This document shows, one piece after another, positions 9,441 through 17,635 of a DNA stretch of 47,837 nt; position 1 is the first letter of the stretch, and every line of letters begins with the position of its first letter. The stretch lies in the NCBI GenBank assembly GCA_020404105.1, contig JADBWH010000043.1:1-47837 (forward strand). The letters are read 5' to 3'. Under the pieces are notes generated by a model. It was not told the origin of the DNA and did not search any database. It worked only from the letters and a program-made list of their open reading frames with translations. This stretch comes from Pseudanabaena sp. M53BS1SP1A06MG. GTDB lineage: Bacteria; Cyanobacteriota; Cyanobacteriia; Pseudanabaenales; Pseudanabaenaceae. The position numbers and the translations under genes were made by a program.

Positions 9441-9482
9441 ATAGCTTTGTTTACCCGCCAAATGCGGGTAAACAAAGCTATG
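9441..9482. repeat. Perfect hairpin
   Basis: Arms ATAGCTTTGTTTACCCGC and complement around CAAAT, about 30 bp past the glycosyltransferase stop codon (minus strand). It could act as a terminator-like hairpin, without a T-run. Confidence 0.7.
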
Positions 9483-9510
9483 TACCTAGCTTGCTTGAAA
9501 AACGCTATAA

Positions 9511-10686
9511 CTAGGCGCTCACTTTAGAGATATCACGTAAAACTTCATTAGAGTAATTTTCCCAAGTCTGTTCTACAAAATCATAAAACTCCGTGAGAAA
9601 TCTTTCGGTAGAAAAGCGCATTGCATTGTCTCTACATACTTTTGGCTCAATCAGATGTTGATGTTGCTCAAATTTGAGAACTGCCTCACAAATACTATCC
9701 ACAGATTGCTTTGTGAAAAAGATTCCTGTAGGATGATCACATTCTAAACTAATGATAGATTCTGTTACACCGCCGCGACCAAAGGCAATCACGGGTGTAC
9801 CACAGGCTTGAGCTTCCACAGGGGTAATCCCAAAATCCTCCTCTGAAGCAAAAACAAAGGCTTTCGCATTTTGCATATATGCTTTTAATTCTGAGGGTTC
9901 ACGATAGCCGAGGAACTGCACATTTTTACAAGCCTTAGCACGAATTTTGGATATTTGCTCACCATCGCCAATCACGATTAATTGGCGATCGCGCATTTGC
10001 GAAAAAGCTTCCACAATTAAATCAACTCGTTTGTAAGGAACTAGTCTTGAAGCGGTGAGATAGAAATCTTGTTTTTGTTCGCACAAGGTATAATTGTCGA
10101 AATCAACGGGCGGATAAATTACCTGAGCATCACGTCGATAGACCTTCTGAATCCGACGGGCGATGAATTGAGAATTAGCGATAAAGTGATCTACACCGTT
10201 AGCCGTGCGGGTATCCCAAATTCTAATTTGATGCAAAATCCATCTGGCAAGCCAGCTTTTAATTCCCTTTTCTAAATTTGATTCTTGCAGATATTGATGC
10301 TGCAAGTCCCATGCATAGCGAATTGGTGAATGTACATAGGAAATATGCAACTGATGAGGAGAAGTGAGTACTCCTTTAGCAACGGCATGGGAACTGGAAA
10401 TAATTAAGTCATACTCCGAGAGATCAAGTTGTTCGATCGCAAGGGGCATCAGTGGCAAATATTGCCGAAATTTGTTTTTTGCGAAGGGTAGGTTTTGAAT
10501 AAAAGTAGTTGTAACTTGTTTGTTGTGAATATATCCCCGATGCGAATCTTCTAGAAAATCAACTAATGCAAATAAATCTGCATGGGGAAACAAATTTAAA
10601 ATTTGCTCAACAACCCGTTCTGACCCCGAATAATTAACAAACCATTCATGAATGATCGCAATTCGTAAACTTTCTAACTTTGACAT
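9511..10686 (-). CDS. Glycosyltransferase family 4 protein
   Basis: 391 residues of a GT-B retaining glycosyltransferase. The N-terminal domain starts IAIIHEWFVNYSGSERV, typical of enzymes that bind a lipid or glycan acceptor. The C-terminal nucleotide-sugar domain has SRLVPYKRVDLIVEAF, the GDGEQ turn and the E-x7-E signature in EDFGITPVEAQACGTPV. Relatives include mannosyltransferases of exopolysaccharide and LPS synthesis (WbaZ-like); donor and acceptor cannot be read from the sequence. No other polysaccharide genes are adjacent. The ATG at 10686 is the first Met, and the fold begins within eight residues. Confidence 0.9.
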   Translation of the reverse strand: MSKLESLRIAIIHEWFVNYSGSERVVEQILNLFPHADLFALVDFLEDSHRGYIHNKQVTTTFIQNLPFAKNKFRQYLPLMPLAIEQLDLSEYDLIISSSHAVAKGVLTSPHQLHISYVHSPIRYAWDLQHQYLQESNLEKGIKSWLARWILHQIRIWDTRTANGVDHFIANSQFIARRIQKVYRRDAQVIYPPVDFDNYTLCEQKQDFYLTASRLVPYKRVDLIVEAFSQMRDRQLIVIGDGEQISKIRAKACKNVQFLGYREPSELKAYMQNAKAFVFASEEDFGITPVEAQACGTPVIAFGRGGVTESIISLECDHPTGIFFTKQSVDSICEAVLKFEQHQHLIEPKVCRDNAMRFSTERFLTEFYDFVEQTWENYSNEVLRDISKVSA

Positions 10687-10802
10687 ACAGCACTGAACAG
10701 AGTTGCTAAAACCAAAATTTTTATGGGATGACCAGCATCATGCAGACAGCTTTAGAAATTTTGGAATATAGTTACAATAGCAATTTTGCAACTGCCAATC
10801 CT

Positions 10803-11237
10803 ATGAAGTTTCACCATGTCTCTTCGACCTTAGCCAACTTTATGGCAATTGCGAGTGTTATCAGTCTTTCTGCTGTGACATTCACACCCTTGATTCCCAG
10901 TTCAGTGATCGCTCAAGAAGCAGGTGAACCCGTCACCACCACTTCAACACCTCAATCGATCGCTCTAGCTAAATATCTCAAACAAATTGGCGCAAAGGTA
11001 TATACAACCTATTGGTGTCCCCATTGTCATAACCAAAAAGAACGCTTTGGTAAGGAAGCCGTAAAATTTATACAGGTAATTGAATGTGATCGACGTGGTG
11101 TTAATCCCCAAACCCAACTTTGTATCGACAAAAAAATTCGCGGATTTCCCACGTGGGAGATTAACGGCAATTTTTATACAGGCGATCGCTCATTAGAAAA
11201 TCTAGCAAATTTATCAGGATATCGTAATGGTATTTAA
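10803..11237 (+). CDS. Secreted thioredoxin-fold protein with CPHC motif
   Basis: About 144 residues. An N-terminal signal peptide or anchor (about 1-37, ending near SSVIAQEAG) is followed by a compact thioredoxin-like domain with the redox motif WCPHC, a Cys pair further on (IECDRR, QLCIDKK), and the cis-Pro loop GFPTWEI. Such domains occur alone or fused to VKOR in cyanobacteria and exchange disulfides in the periplasm or thylakoid lumen. The frame opens 25 codons earlier (10728), but that would bury the signal peptide, so I chose the ATG at 10803. Neither start has a clear Shine-Dalgarno sequence. Confidence 0.75.
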   Translation: MKFHHVSSTLANFMAIASVISLSAVTFTPLIPSSVIAQEAGEPVTTTSTPQSIALAKYLKQIGAKVYTTYWCPHCHNQKERFGKEAVKFIQVIECDRRGVNPQTQLCIDKKIRGFPTWEINGNFYTGDRSLENLANLSGYRNGI

Positions 11238-11472
11238 ATGTTATTCAGGCGATAAGCACTCGTATATTTCAGTATGTTATTTGAGTATGTTCAAAACAAA
11301 TCTATAAGTCTGCATAGATCTGCGTAGATTAGACTTTAGTCTAGGGTAATTACCGTCTAACTAAAAATAGTAATTTTCTGCATAAACATTGTATATAGGT
11401 TAAGAAGGCATTTGATCAGCCTTTAATTTTGCCCGTTTGTTTTTTTGATTACCGCGAACCTTGCAGGCTAAT

Positions 11473-14178
11473 ATGTCTACTCTTGTCATTGTCGAATCGC
11501 CCACTAAGGCACGCACCATCCGTAACTTCTTGCCCTCAGAGTATCGAGTTGAGGCATCAATGGGTCATGTGCGCGATTTGCCACAGTCAGCTAGTGACAT
11601 CCCTGCGGAGTTAAAATCCTCTGAGTGGGCAAAACTAGGCGTAAATGTTGATGCTGACTTTGAGCCACTGTATATCGTGCCTGACGATAAGAAAAAGATC
11701 GTCCGTGAACTAAAAGCTGCTCTCAAGGGTGCAAAAGAATTAATCCTTGCAACTGACGAAGACCGCGAAGGGGAAAGTATTTCTTGGCACTTGTTACAAA
11801 TTTTGCAGCCAAAAGTACCAATCAAGCGCATGGTTTTTCATGAGATTACCTCGGAGGCAATCAAAGGTGCTTTGAAAAATTGCCGCCAAATCGATAATCG
11901 ACTTGTCCATGCCCAAGAAACCCGCCGCATCCTCGATCGCCTTGTTGGTTACACTCTCTCACCTTTGCTCTGGAAAAAAATTGCATGGGGACTCTCCGCA
12001 GGACGAGTGCAGTCGGTAGCAGTACGTCTCATTGTGAACCGTGAACGTGAGCGTCGTGCATTTAAATCAGCTAATTATTGGGACTTGAAAGCAAATCTCT
12101 ATGCTCCAAAACAGGAATTTCCCGTGCAGCTAGTCTCCGTTGGTGGGACGAATATCGCCACTGGTAAAGACTTTGATGAAACCACAGGCAAAATTCCTAA
12201 GGGGCGCAAGGTTTTATTGCTTGATGAAGCAGGGGCGATCGCCCTCAAAGAGCGACTTAATGGCAAAGTTTGGACTGTCAGCAACCTTGAAGAACGTACC
12301 ACCTCACGTAAACCATCACCACCCTTCACCACTTCTACCATGCAGCAGGAGGCAAACCGCAAATTGCGTCTGTCGGCGAGGGACTCGATGAGGGTAGCCC
12401 AAGCTTTGTACGAGCAGGGCTACATCACCTATATGCGTACTGACTCCGTACATTTATCACAACAGGCGATCGCGGCAGCACGTCAATGCGTGACCAAGAT
12501 GTATGGCAGTAACTTCCTCAGCAAGGAACCTCGTCAGTACGTCACCAAATCTAAAGGTGCACAGGAAGCCCATGAAGCGATCCGTCCCGCAGGTGAAACT
12601 TTCCGCACACCTCAAGAAACAGGTTTATCTGGTCGTGAGTTGGCTCTGTATGACCTGATCTGGAAGCGTACCGTTGCCTCACAGATGGCAGATGCCCAGT
12701 TAACCATGCTCAGCGTCCAGTTGACGGTTGAGGATGCCATCTTTCGTGCTTCGGGCAAGCGGATCGATTTCGCAGGATTTTTCCGCGCCTATGTCGAAGG
12801 CTCCGATGATCCAGATGCGGCACTAGAGGAAAAGGAAATTACCTTGCCCCCACTCAAAGTGGGAGATCATCCCGTCTGTCGTGAATTAAATACAGTTGGG
12901 CATGAAACTCAACCACCTGCCAGATATACAGAAGCAGCTCTTGTGAAAATGTTGGAAAGTGAAGGCATCGGTCGTCCTAGTACTTATGCCAGCATTATCG
13001 GTACGATCTGCGATCGCGGTTATGTTCAGCTAGTGAATAATGCCCTGATTCCGACTTTTACTGCCTTTGCTGTAACGAATTTGTTAGAGGAGCATTTCCC
13101 CAATCTCGTTGATCCCAGCTTCACCTCGAAAATGGAACAGACCCTCGATGATATTTCTACAGGTAGCGTCGATTGGTTGCCCTACCTAAAAGAATTTTAT
13201 TCTGGAGAACAGGGGCTAAGTGGACAGGTCAAAGCTCGTGATAGTCTCATCGATGGCGAAGCAGCAAGGACAGTGCATCTTGAAGGTTTAGATGATGATG
13301 TTAAGGTAAAGATTGGTAAATTTGGAGCTTATATCCAAGTTGGTGAAGGTGATCGCACTGTCAATTCCTCGATCCCTCAAAACCTGACTCCTTCAGATCT
13401 CGTACCCGAAAAAATCGAATTGCTCCTAAAGCAAAAACTTGAAGGTCCCGATCAAATAGGTATTCATCCTGAAACTAATGAACCAATCTTCATGATGATG
13501 GGTCAATATGGTCCCTACGTGCAGTTAGGTCAATCAACTGAAGCTCTTCCTAAACCTAAACGAGCCTCATTACCCAAAGGTATCCAACCTGAACAGGTTA
13601 ATCTTGATCTTGCGGTCAAGTTGCTTGCTTTGCCTCGTACTTTGGGTGCACATCCTGATACTGGCAATCGCGTATTTGTGAATACAGGTCGTTTTGGTCC
13701 CTATGTTTGTCATGTCAAAGGAAATGGTGATAAAGACGATAACCGATCACTCAAATCCACTGACGACCCTTACACGATTACCTTTGAACGTGCTATAGAA
13801 TTACTAGCTCAGCCTAAGACACTACGAGGAACTGCTGCCGCTAAAGTCCTCAAATCCCTTGGCAAACATCCCGATGATGATGATGCGATCGAGATTCTGG
13901 ATGGTAAATATGGGGCTTATGTCAAGCATGGCAAAGTAAATGTATCCCTGACAAAGGAGCAATCCGTCGATACACTTACCCTAGATGAAGCGCTGTCCAT
14001 GTTAGCTACTAAATCGAAATCGAGTAAAAGTACTAGCAAGCGCACTAAGGCAAGCGAAACTACCAAGAAAACCGCGACCAAAAAGGCTAATACAAAGTCT
14101 ACGGTAGCTAAGGTAGCTACAAAAACTGCTGTCAAGAAAAAGACAACTACTACCAAAAAAACTGCAGCCACAAAGTAA
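11473..14178 (+). CDS. topA: DNA topoisomerase I
   Basis: 901 residues of a type IA topoisomerase, which relaxes negative supercoils. It has the N-terminal TOPRIM domain (TLVIVESPTKAR; ATDEDREGE), the catalytic Tyr320 in YITYMRTDS, and four C-terminal repeats with K/QxGxYV motifs (FGAYIQVG, YGPYVQLG, FGPYVCHV, YGAYVKHG). The C-terminus lacks E. coli-type zinc-finger cysteines and ends in a Lys/Thr/Ala tail of about 45 residues, as in many cyanobacterial enzymes. The ATG at 11473 fits the family start; a TTG four codons upstream is unlikely. Confidence 0.95.
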   Translation: MSTLVIVESPTKARTIRNFLPSEYRVEASMGHVRDLPQSASDIPAELKSSEWAKLGVNVDADFEPLYIVPDDKKKIVRELKAALKGAKELILATDEDREGESISWHLLQILQPKVPIKRMVFHEITSEAIKGALKNCRQIDNRLVHAQETRRILDRLVGYTLSPLLWKKIAWGLSAGRVQSVAVRLIVNRERERRAFKSANYWDLKANLYAPKQEFPVQLVSVGGTNIATGKDFDETTGKIPKGRKVLLLDEAGAIALKERLNGKVWTVSNLEERTTSRKPSPPFTTSTMQQEANRKLRLSARDSMRVAQALYEQGYITYMRTDSVHLSQQAIAAARQCVTKMYGSNFLSKEPRQYVTKSKGAQEAHEAIRPAGETFRTPQETGLSGRELALYDLIWKRTVASQMADAQLTMLSVQLTVEDAIFRASGKRIDFAGFFRAYVEGSDDPDAALEEKEITLPPLKVGDHPVCRELNTVGHETQPPARYTEAALVKMLESEGIGRPSTYASIIGTICDRGYVQLVNNALIPTFTAFAVTNLLEEHFPNLVDPSFTSKMEQTLDDISTGSVDWLPYLKEFYSGEQGLSGQVKARDSLIDGEAARTVHLEGLDDDVKVKIGKFGAYIQVGEGDRTVNSSIPQNLTPSDLVPEKIELLLKQKLEGPDQIGIHPETNEPIFMMMGQYGPYVQLGQSTEALPKPKRASLPKGIQPEQVNLDLAVKLLALPRTLGAHPDTGNRVFVNTGRFGPYVCHVKGNGDKDDNRSLKSTDDPYTITFERAIELLAQPKTLRGTAAAKVLKSLGKHPDDDDAIEILDGKYGAYVKHGKVNVSLTKEQSVDTLTLDEALSMLATKSKSSKSTSKRTKASETTKKTATKKANTKSTVAKVATKTAVKKKTTTTKKTAATK

Positions 14179-14274
14179 TTTCATGAACGTGAGTTCGATC
14201 AAGTCATTTGTGCGGCTCTCGGCATGGCGAAATGAAGTTTTCATTACTTCTGCTTATTTAATCTTAAAAACTCA

Positions 14275-14417
14275 CGCCAGTTCGTGTTGAGCTGGCAAAT
14301 TTTCAAAGCCCAAAAGTAAAAGCCTTGCTAAGCAAGGCTTTTACTTTTAGGCTTTGAGAGAGGGTTTGCTACGCAAACCCTCTCTCAAAGCATGTTTCAA
14401 ATTATCCCGATCTCACG
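14275..14417. mobile_element. Family C double-hairpin element, copy 1
   Basis: About 143 bp with two consecutive perfect hairpins: AAAAGTAAAAGCCTTGCT... and GCTTTGAGAGAGGGTTTGC... It is flanked by an 11-bp direct repeat TTAAAAACTCA at 14264-14274 and 14418-14428. A near-identical copy lies at 38345-38487. It sits between the 3' ends of convergent topA and the aminotransferase gene. Confidence 0.75.
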
Positions 14418-14428
14418 TTAAAAACTCA

Positions 14429-14463
14429 GAAAGAAAAGCATTGATCAACAAGGCTTTTCTTTC
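14429..14463. terminator. Possible terminator hairpin
   Basis: Arms AAAGAAAAGC and GCTTTTCTTT flank a 13-base loop between convergent genes. The T-rich right arm could terminate topA; the purine-rich left arm gives a T-rich tail on the other strand for the aminotransferase gene. Confidence 0.45.
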
Positions 14464-14486
14464 TTTACTAATGTTAGTGATGAGTG

Positions 14487-15665
14487 CTAATTTGTCGATT
14501 TTTGAAGAAATTGACCAATTTTTATGGCGGCTTCTCTTAATTTTTCAGGAGGATATACTAGTGCAAACCTGACATACCCTTCACCATGCTTACCAAAACC
14601 TGCGCCTGGGGAGAGTGCAATTCCTGTCTCCGCAATTAAATCTAGACAAAATTTGACAGAATCATGAGCATAAACTTCTGGTAATTTTGCCCAGAGATAC
14701 ATAGTGGCAGCAGGGCGTGGAACCTGCCAACCAATTGTTTGCAGAGCCTCAATCATCACATCACGTCGCGTTTTAAAGGTGTTAACTACATGGTCAATGT
14801 AGGTGCGATCGCCTGATAAAGCTTTAATTGCTCCGCGCATAATGCCTTGATATTGATTGAAATCGACTACAGCTTTAATCTGTCGCAAGGCTCTAATTAA
14901 TTCGCGATTACCAACGGCAAAACCAACACGAAACCCACCCATATTATAGGATTTGGACATAGTGAAAAATTCAATGCTGACTTGGCGATCGCGATCAGCT
15001 TGCAAGATCGAAGGCGGACTTGAGCCATCAAAGACTAGATCAACATAGGGAAAGTCATGCACTAAGGCAAGATGATGCTGTTGGCAAAATTCCACTGCCG
15101 ATTGGAAAAACTCTAGGGAAGCCGTTGCAGTCGTAGGGTTGTGAGGATAACTCAACACCATCATTTTCGACTGGGCTAAGACTACGGACGGAATATCGGC
15201 AAATACTGGCAAAAAGCTATTCTCAGCAAGTAAGGGCATTCCATAAACTTGACCACTTGCCATGTGAACCCCGCCATAATGGGATGGATACCCGGGGTCT
15301 TGTAAAAGAGCAAAATCATTGGGATTGAGTAAGGCTAAGGGTAAATGTGCTGTGCCTTCCTGAGAGCCAATGAGTGGTAATACTTCCGTTTCAGGATCAA
15401 CGGTTACACCAAATCGTTGGGTGATCCATCGGGCGACGGCTTCCCGAAAGTCGAAGGTACTTCCAAATAGTGAATAGCCGTGAGTACTTGTGTCACTTAA
15501 TGCTTCTGCGATCGCCTCTAAAATAAATTTGTCAGTGGGCAAATCCGAAGAACCTAATGACAGATCAATTACTTGTTTGCCTGATGCTTTGACGCGACTT
15601 TTGGCAATGTCCATATCGGCAAACACATTTGACTGAAGAGGCAGGAGGCGATCGGCAAATTGCAT
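14487..15665 (-). CDS. Class I/II aminotransferase (AspC / DapL-like)
   Basis: 392 residues of a fold-type I PLP aminotransferase. Key features are the substrate-end LSLGSSDLP (36-43), the GSQEGTAHLPLALLNPND block (100-117), the DFPYVDL strand (204-210), and the Schiff-base Lys238 in FTMSKSYNMGGFRVGF, with the phosphate-binding Arg following. Cyanobacterial members are annotated as aspartate, succinyl-diaminopimelate or LL-diaminopimelate aminotransferases; the sequence alone does not choose between them. The ATG at 15665 is the first Met. It converges with topA. Confidence 0.88.
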   Translation of the reverse strand: MQFADRLLPLQSNVFADMDIAKSRVKASGKQVIDLSLGSSDLPTDKFILEAIAEALSDTSTHGYSLFGSTFDFREAVARWITQRFGVTVDPETEVLPLIGSQEGTAHLPLALLNPNDFALLQDPGYPSHYGGVHMASGQVYGMPLLAENSFLPVFADIPSVVLAQSKMMVLSYPHNPTTATASLEFFQSAVEFCQQHHLALVHDFPYVDLVFDGSSPPSILQADRDRQVSIEFFTMSKSYNMGGFRVGFAVGNRELIRALRQIKAVVDFNQYQGIMRGAIKALSGDRTYIDHVVNTFKTRRDVMIEALQTIGWQVPRPAATMYLWAKLPEVYAHDSVKFCLDLIAETGIALSPGAGFGKHGEGYVRFALVYPPEKLREAAIKIGQFLQKSTN

Positions 15666-15769
15666 AAGACAAGAAAAAATGACGATATAACCAATTTTAC
15701 GTCAACTCTCTCAGAATTATTGCAGTTTTCCAATGCGTGCGTCCTCTTTTGAAAACTCATAGTAAAGGT

Positions 15770-15812
15770 ATTGCAGTTGTCATTTTGACGTAGGCAAAAT
15801 GACAACTGCAAT
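15770..15812. repeat. Perfect hairpin upstream of the aminotransferase
   Basis: Arms ATTGCAGTTGTCATTTT and complement around a nine-base loop, in the divergent spacer between the aminotransferase gene and the 70-residue gene. No T-run follows. Confidence 0.7.
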
Positions 15813-15889
15813 GGAGGTACACACCACACTTTCTAAATGATTGCGATAACATAGAGGCAGTTGTCGCAATTTTCTGGAGAAAAAGAGCT

Positions 15890-16102
15890 ATGGTTTGCTG
15901 TAACCCCAAAGCTAAACTTGCTAAAGCTGTCAAATTACATCGCAATTTTCATTTCAAAACTGGGCTGTTGCTCGATCAAGGTGTGCGGCTCTTTGGTGTG
16001 CATAAATTTCCTCTCACCAAACCCCTATACAAAGCTGCTAAAGTTGCAGGCTATACAAATGTTGCTCTCGCCAGTATTGCACTTGTTTTGCTAGAAGACT
16101 AA
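15890..16102 (+). CDS. Small conserved-looking protein, unknown
   Basis: 70 residues with a cysteine pair at the N-terminus (MVCCNPKAKLAK), a basic middle and a C-terminal hydrophobic segment (VALASIALVLLED). I do not recognise a named family, but the composition, start and position look like a real gene. GGAG lies about ten bases before the ATG, and the stop precedes the IscA/SufA start by only 39 bp, so the two may be co-transcribed. It could be a small membrane-associated or metal-handling protein; function unknown. Confidence 0.65.
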   Translation: MVCCNPKAKLAKAVKLHRNFHFKTGLLLDQGVRLFGVHKFPLTKPLYKAAKVAGYTNVALASIALVLLED

Positions 16103-16141
16103 GATGACACTTAGCACGATTCGTATATAGGAAAATTTCGT

Positions 16142-16495
16142 ATGATTACATTGACCGATGCCGCGATCGCTCGCGTGAGAAATCTGCAAAACCAACGAGC
16201 CACTTCCGCACCTTTGCGTCTAGGGATTAAGCAAGGTGGTTGCTCTGGGTTGTCTTACTTGATGGACTTCGCAGAACAATTAGAAACTGATGATAATGAG
16301 TATGAATATAATGGTGTCAAAATTGTCATCAACAATAGCAATTTGCCTCAGTTGCAAGGACTAGAACTCGACTATACCGAAGATCTTTTAGGCGGTGGCT
16401 TCCGTTTCCGTAATCCTAATGCGAGCAAGTCTTGCAGTTGTGGAACTTCCTTTGCTACTCCTAAAGAACTTGGTGCACCTGTAGCCTGCAGCTAA
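16142..16495 (+). CDS. IscA/SufA-type Fe-S carrier protein
   Basis: 117 residues of the HesB/IscA/SufA A-type carrier family, which receives Fe-S clusters from the scaffold and passes them to apoproteins. The three ligand cysteines are present: Cys34 in GGCSGLSY, and Cys98 and Cys100 in KSCSCGTSF. The full domain is intact and of usual length. It lies 39 bp after the 70-residue gene and ends in a strong terminator. sufE is elsewhere in the window, so the Suf genes are not clustered here. Naming it SufA or IscA needs phylogeny. Confidence 0.93.
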   Translation: MITLTDAAIARVRNLQNQRATSAPLRLGIKQGGCSGLSYLMDFAEQLETDDNEYEYNGVKIVINNSNLPQLQGLELDYTEDLLGGGFRFRNPNASKSCSCGTSFATPKELGAPVACS

Positions 16496-16502
16496 TAACA
16501 TC

Positions 16503-16540
16503 TTAAAAAAGAAGCCTCGCATTGCGAGGCTTCTTTTTTA
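16503..16540. terminator. Rho-independent terminator after the Fe-S carrier gene
   Basis: The stem GAAGCCTCGCA / TGCGAGGCTTC is followed by a T6 run, seven bases after the stop codon. The A-run on the left makes it potentially bidirectional. Confidence 0.85.
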
Positions 16541-16543
16541 AGT

Positions 16544-16692
16544 GATGTTACGTGGAAGTTTCTAAGACCCTCACCCCTAGCCCCTCTCCCATTAAGGGAG
16601 AGGGGAACAAGAAATTTGTCTAGCTCCCCCTCTCCCATCAAGGGAGAGGGGGCAGGGGGGGTGAGGGTGATATTTGTTCCACGTAACATCAG
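16544..16692. mobile_element. Family B MITE-like element, copy 2
   Basis: About 149 bp with inverted ends GATGTTACGTGGAA and the same CCCTCTCCC hairpins as copy 1. It is flanked by perfect direct repeats TTTTAAGT at 16536-16543 and 16693-16700. The left duplication overlaps the T-run of the terminator, so the element landed directly behind that terminator. Confidence 0.8.
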
Positions 16693-16694
16693 TT

Positions 16695-16811
16695 TTAAGT
16701 GATTTGTTGAATGTTTTCTTCCCAATGTTTGCCATCAAAAGGCACGATTGCAAAGAGAGGCATTGCGTTACCGTCTAGACAACGCACATTCACATCATAG
16801 AATATAGACAT
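16695..16811 (-). CDS. 38-codon micro-ORF between two MITEs
   Basis: An ATG frame of 38 codons (MSIFYDVNVRCLDGNAMPL...) whose stop lies in the target duplication of the family B element and whose upstream region is a family A element four bases away. Its composition looks protein-like rather than random (IFYDVNVRCLDG, PFDGKHWEENIQQ). It could be a real small gene, or the remnant of a longer gene cut by both insertions. It is too short for standard ORF filters. Confidence 0.35.
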   Translation of the reverse strand: MSIFYDVNVRCLDGNAMPLFAIVPFDGKHWEENIQQIT

Positions 16812-16814
16812 AGT

Positions 16815-16918
16815 TAAGTAGCTAGACATAAGTAAACTAAAAACCGAGAGTTTTGTTCCGCCCGCTACACGGGCGGAACAAAACTATGGTTTGGGTTTTA
16901 ATTAAGTTGAGCTACTTA
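16815..16918. mobile_element. Family A palindromic element, copy 3
   Basis: About 104 bp from TAAGTAGCTAGACATA to GAGCTACTTA, nearly identical to copy 1. Its last three bases serve as the stop codon (TAA on the minus strand) of the gene at 16916-17428, so insertion probably defined or trimmed that C-terminus. Confidence 0.8.
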
Positions 16919-17428
16919 CTTCATCAGATTGGATGGAATTTTGATTTTGCCTGAATTATAATCATCCCAAGCTCGATACAGTAATCTTGCTCTTTTTTCT
17001 ATTGTTTCCTCGTAGGCTTGGATCTCGGCGCGAAGTAGCTTTTTCATCAATGGACGTTTAGATAACTCTAGTAATTCCTGTAGTTCTACTTCTGAAAAGT
17101 TTGCTTCTAATCGTGACACATATTGAGATTCTACATGTTTCCATCCAGCCACTCTTGCCAAAGTCTGTTGCAACCACTCACTAAACTTAGTTCTTGTTCC
17201 CGTACCATAGGCAATATCGACACTGTTCCAGAAATATAAGTCGTACTGCTTGCCGATCCCTAATTCAACTAAGAGTTCTCTTGCTAGTTGTCTCTTTGAA
17301 TTGAGCGGAGTGGTAATTGGGGAAGGCGATCGCTCATCTTGATTATTGTCAGCATAGGTGGCGATCGCAGGAAATGCTATCCAAGAAATCCAAGCTATTA
17401 ATATCAGAGAATGTTTCAAGTTTTTCAT
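16916..17428 (-). CDS. Secreted DUF2059-like protein
   Basis: About 170 residues: a signal peptide (MKNLKHSLILIAWISWIAF..., cleavage near ATYADN), a linker rich in Ser/Pro, and a helical domain with the pattern EVELQELLELSKRPLMKKLL. This resembles DUF2059, a periplasmic helical domain of unknown role. AAAGG precedes the ATG at 17428, so I prefer it over the Met at 17446. The stop codon is supplied by a family A mobile element, so the original C-terminus may have been longer. Confidence 0.7.
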   Translation of the reverse strand: MKNLKHSLILIAWISWIAFPAIATYADNNQDERSPSPITTPLNSKRQLARELLVELGIGKQYDLYFWNSVDIAYGTGTRTKFSEWLQQTLARVAGWKHVESQYVSRLEANFSEVELQELLELSKRPLMKKLLRAEIQAYEETIEKRARLLYRAWDDYNSGKIKIPSNLMK

Positions 17429-17635
17429 AATTGCCTTTAAATTCAATAATCTAGGGAAGACTTCATCAAAATAAAGTCAATCAAGTAAGAATTTATTTTC
17501 CTGCTACGCAGCATAGATCACAGTTTACTGCTCTATTTTTTAATTAATCCCAGCTACTCAGTTACGACATTGTGAGAAGATTAAGCAGAGATAAATATAG
17601 TTATGTTTTTGGCTAATAAATCAATCAAGGGATCA

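Noticed and set aside
12099-12362. Antisense frames inside topA and other large genes
   Set aside because: They are shadows of the real gene on the opposite strand with no independent support.
14275-14463. CRISPR-like repetition at the stacked hairpins
   Set aside because: The hairpins are palindromic units of one element, not direct repeats with unique spacers.
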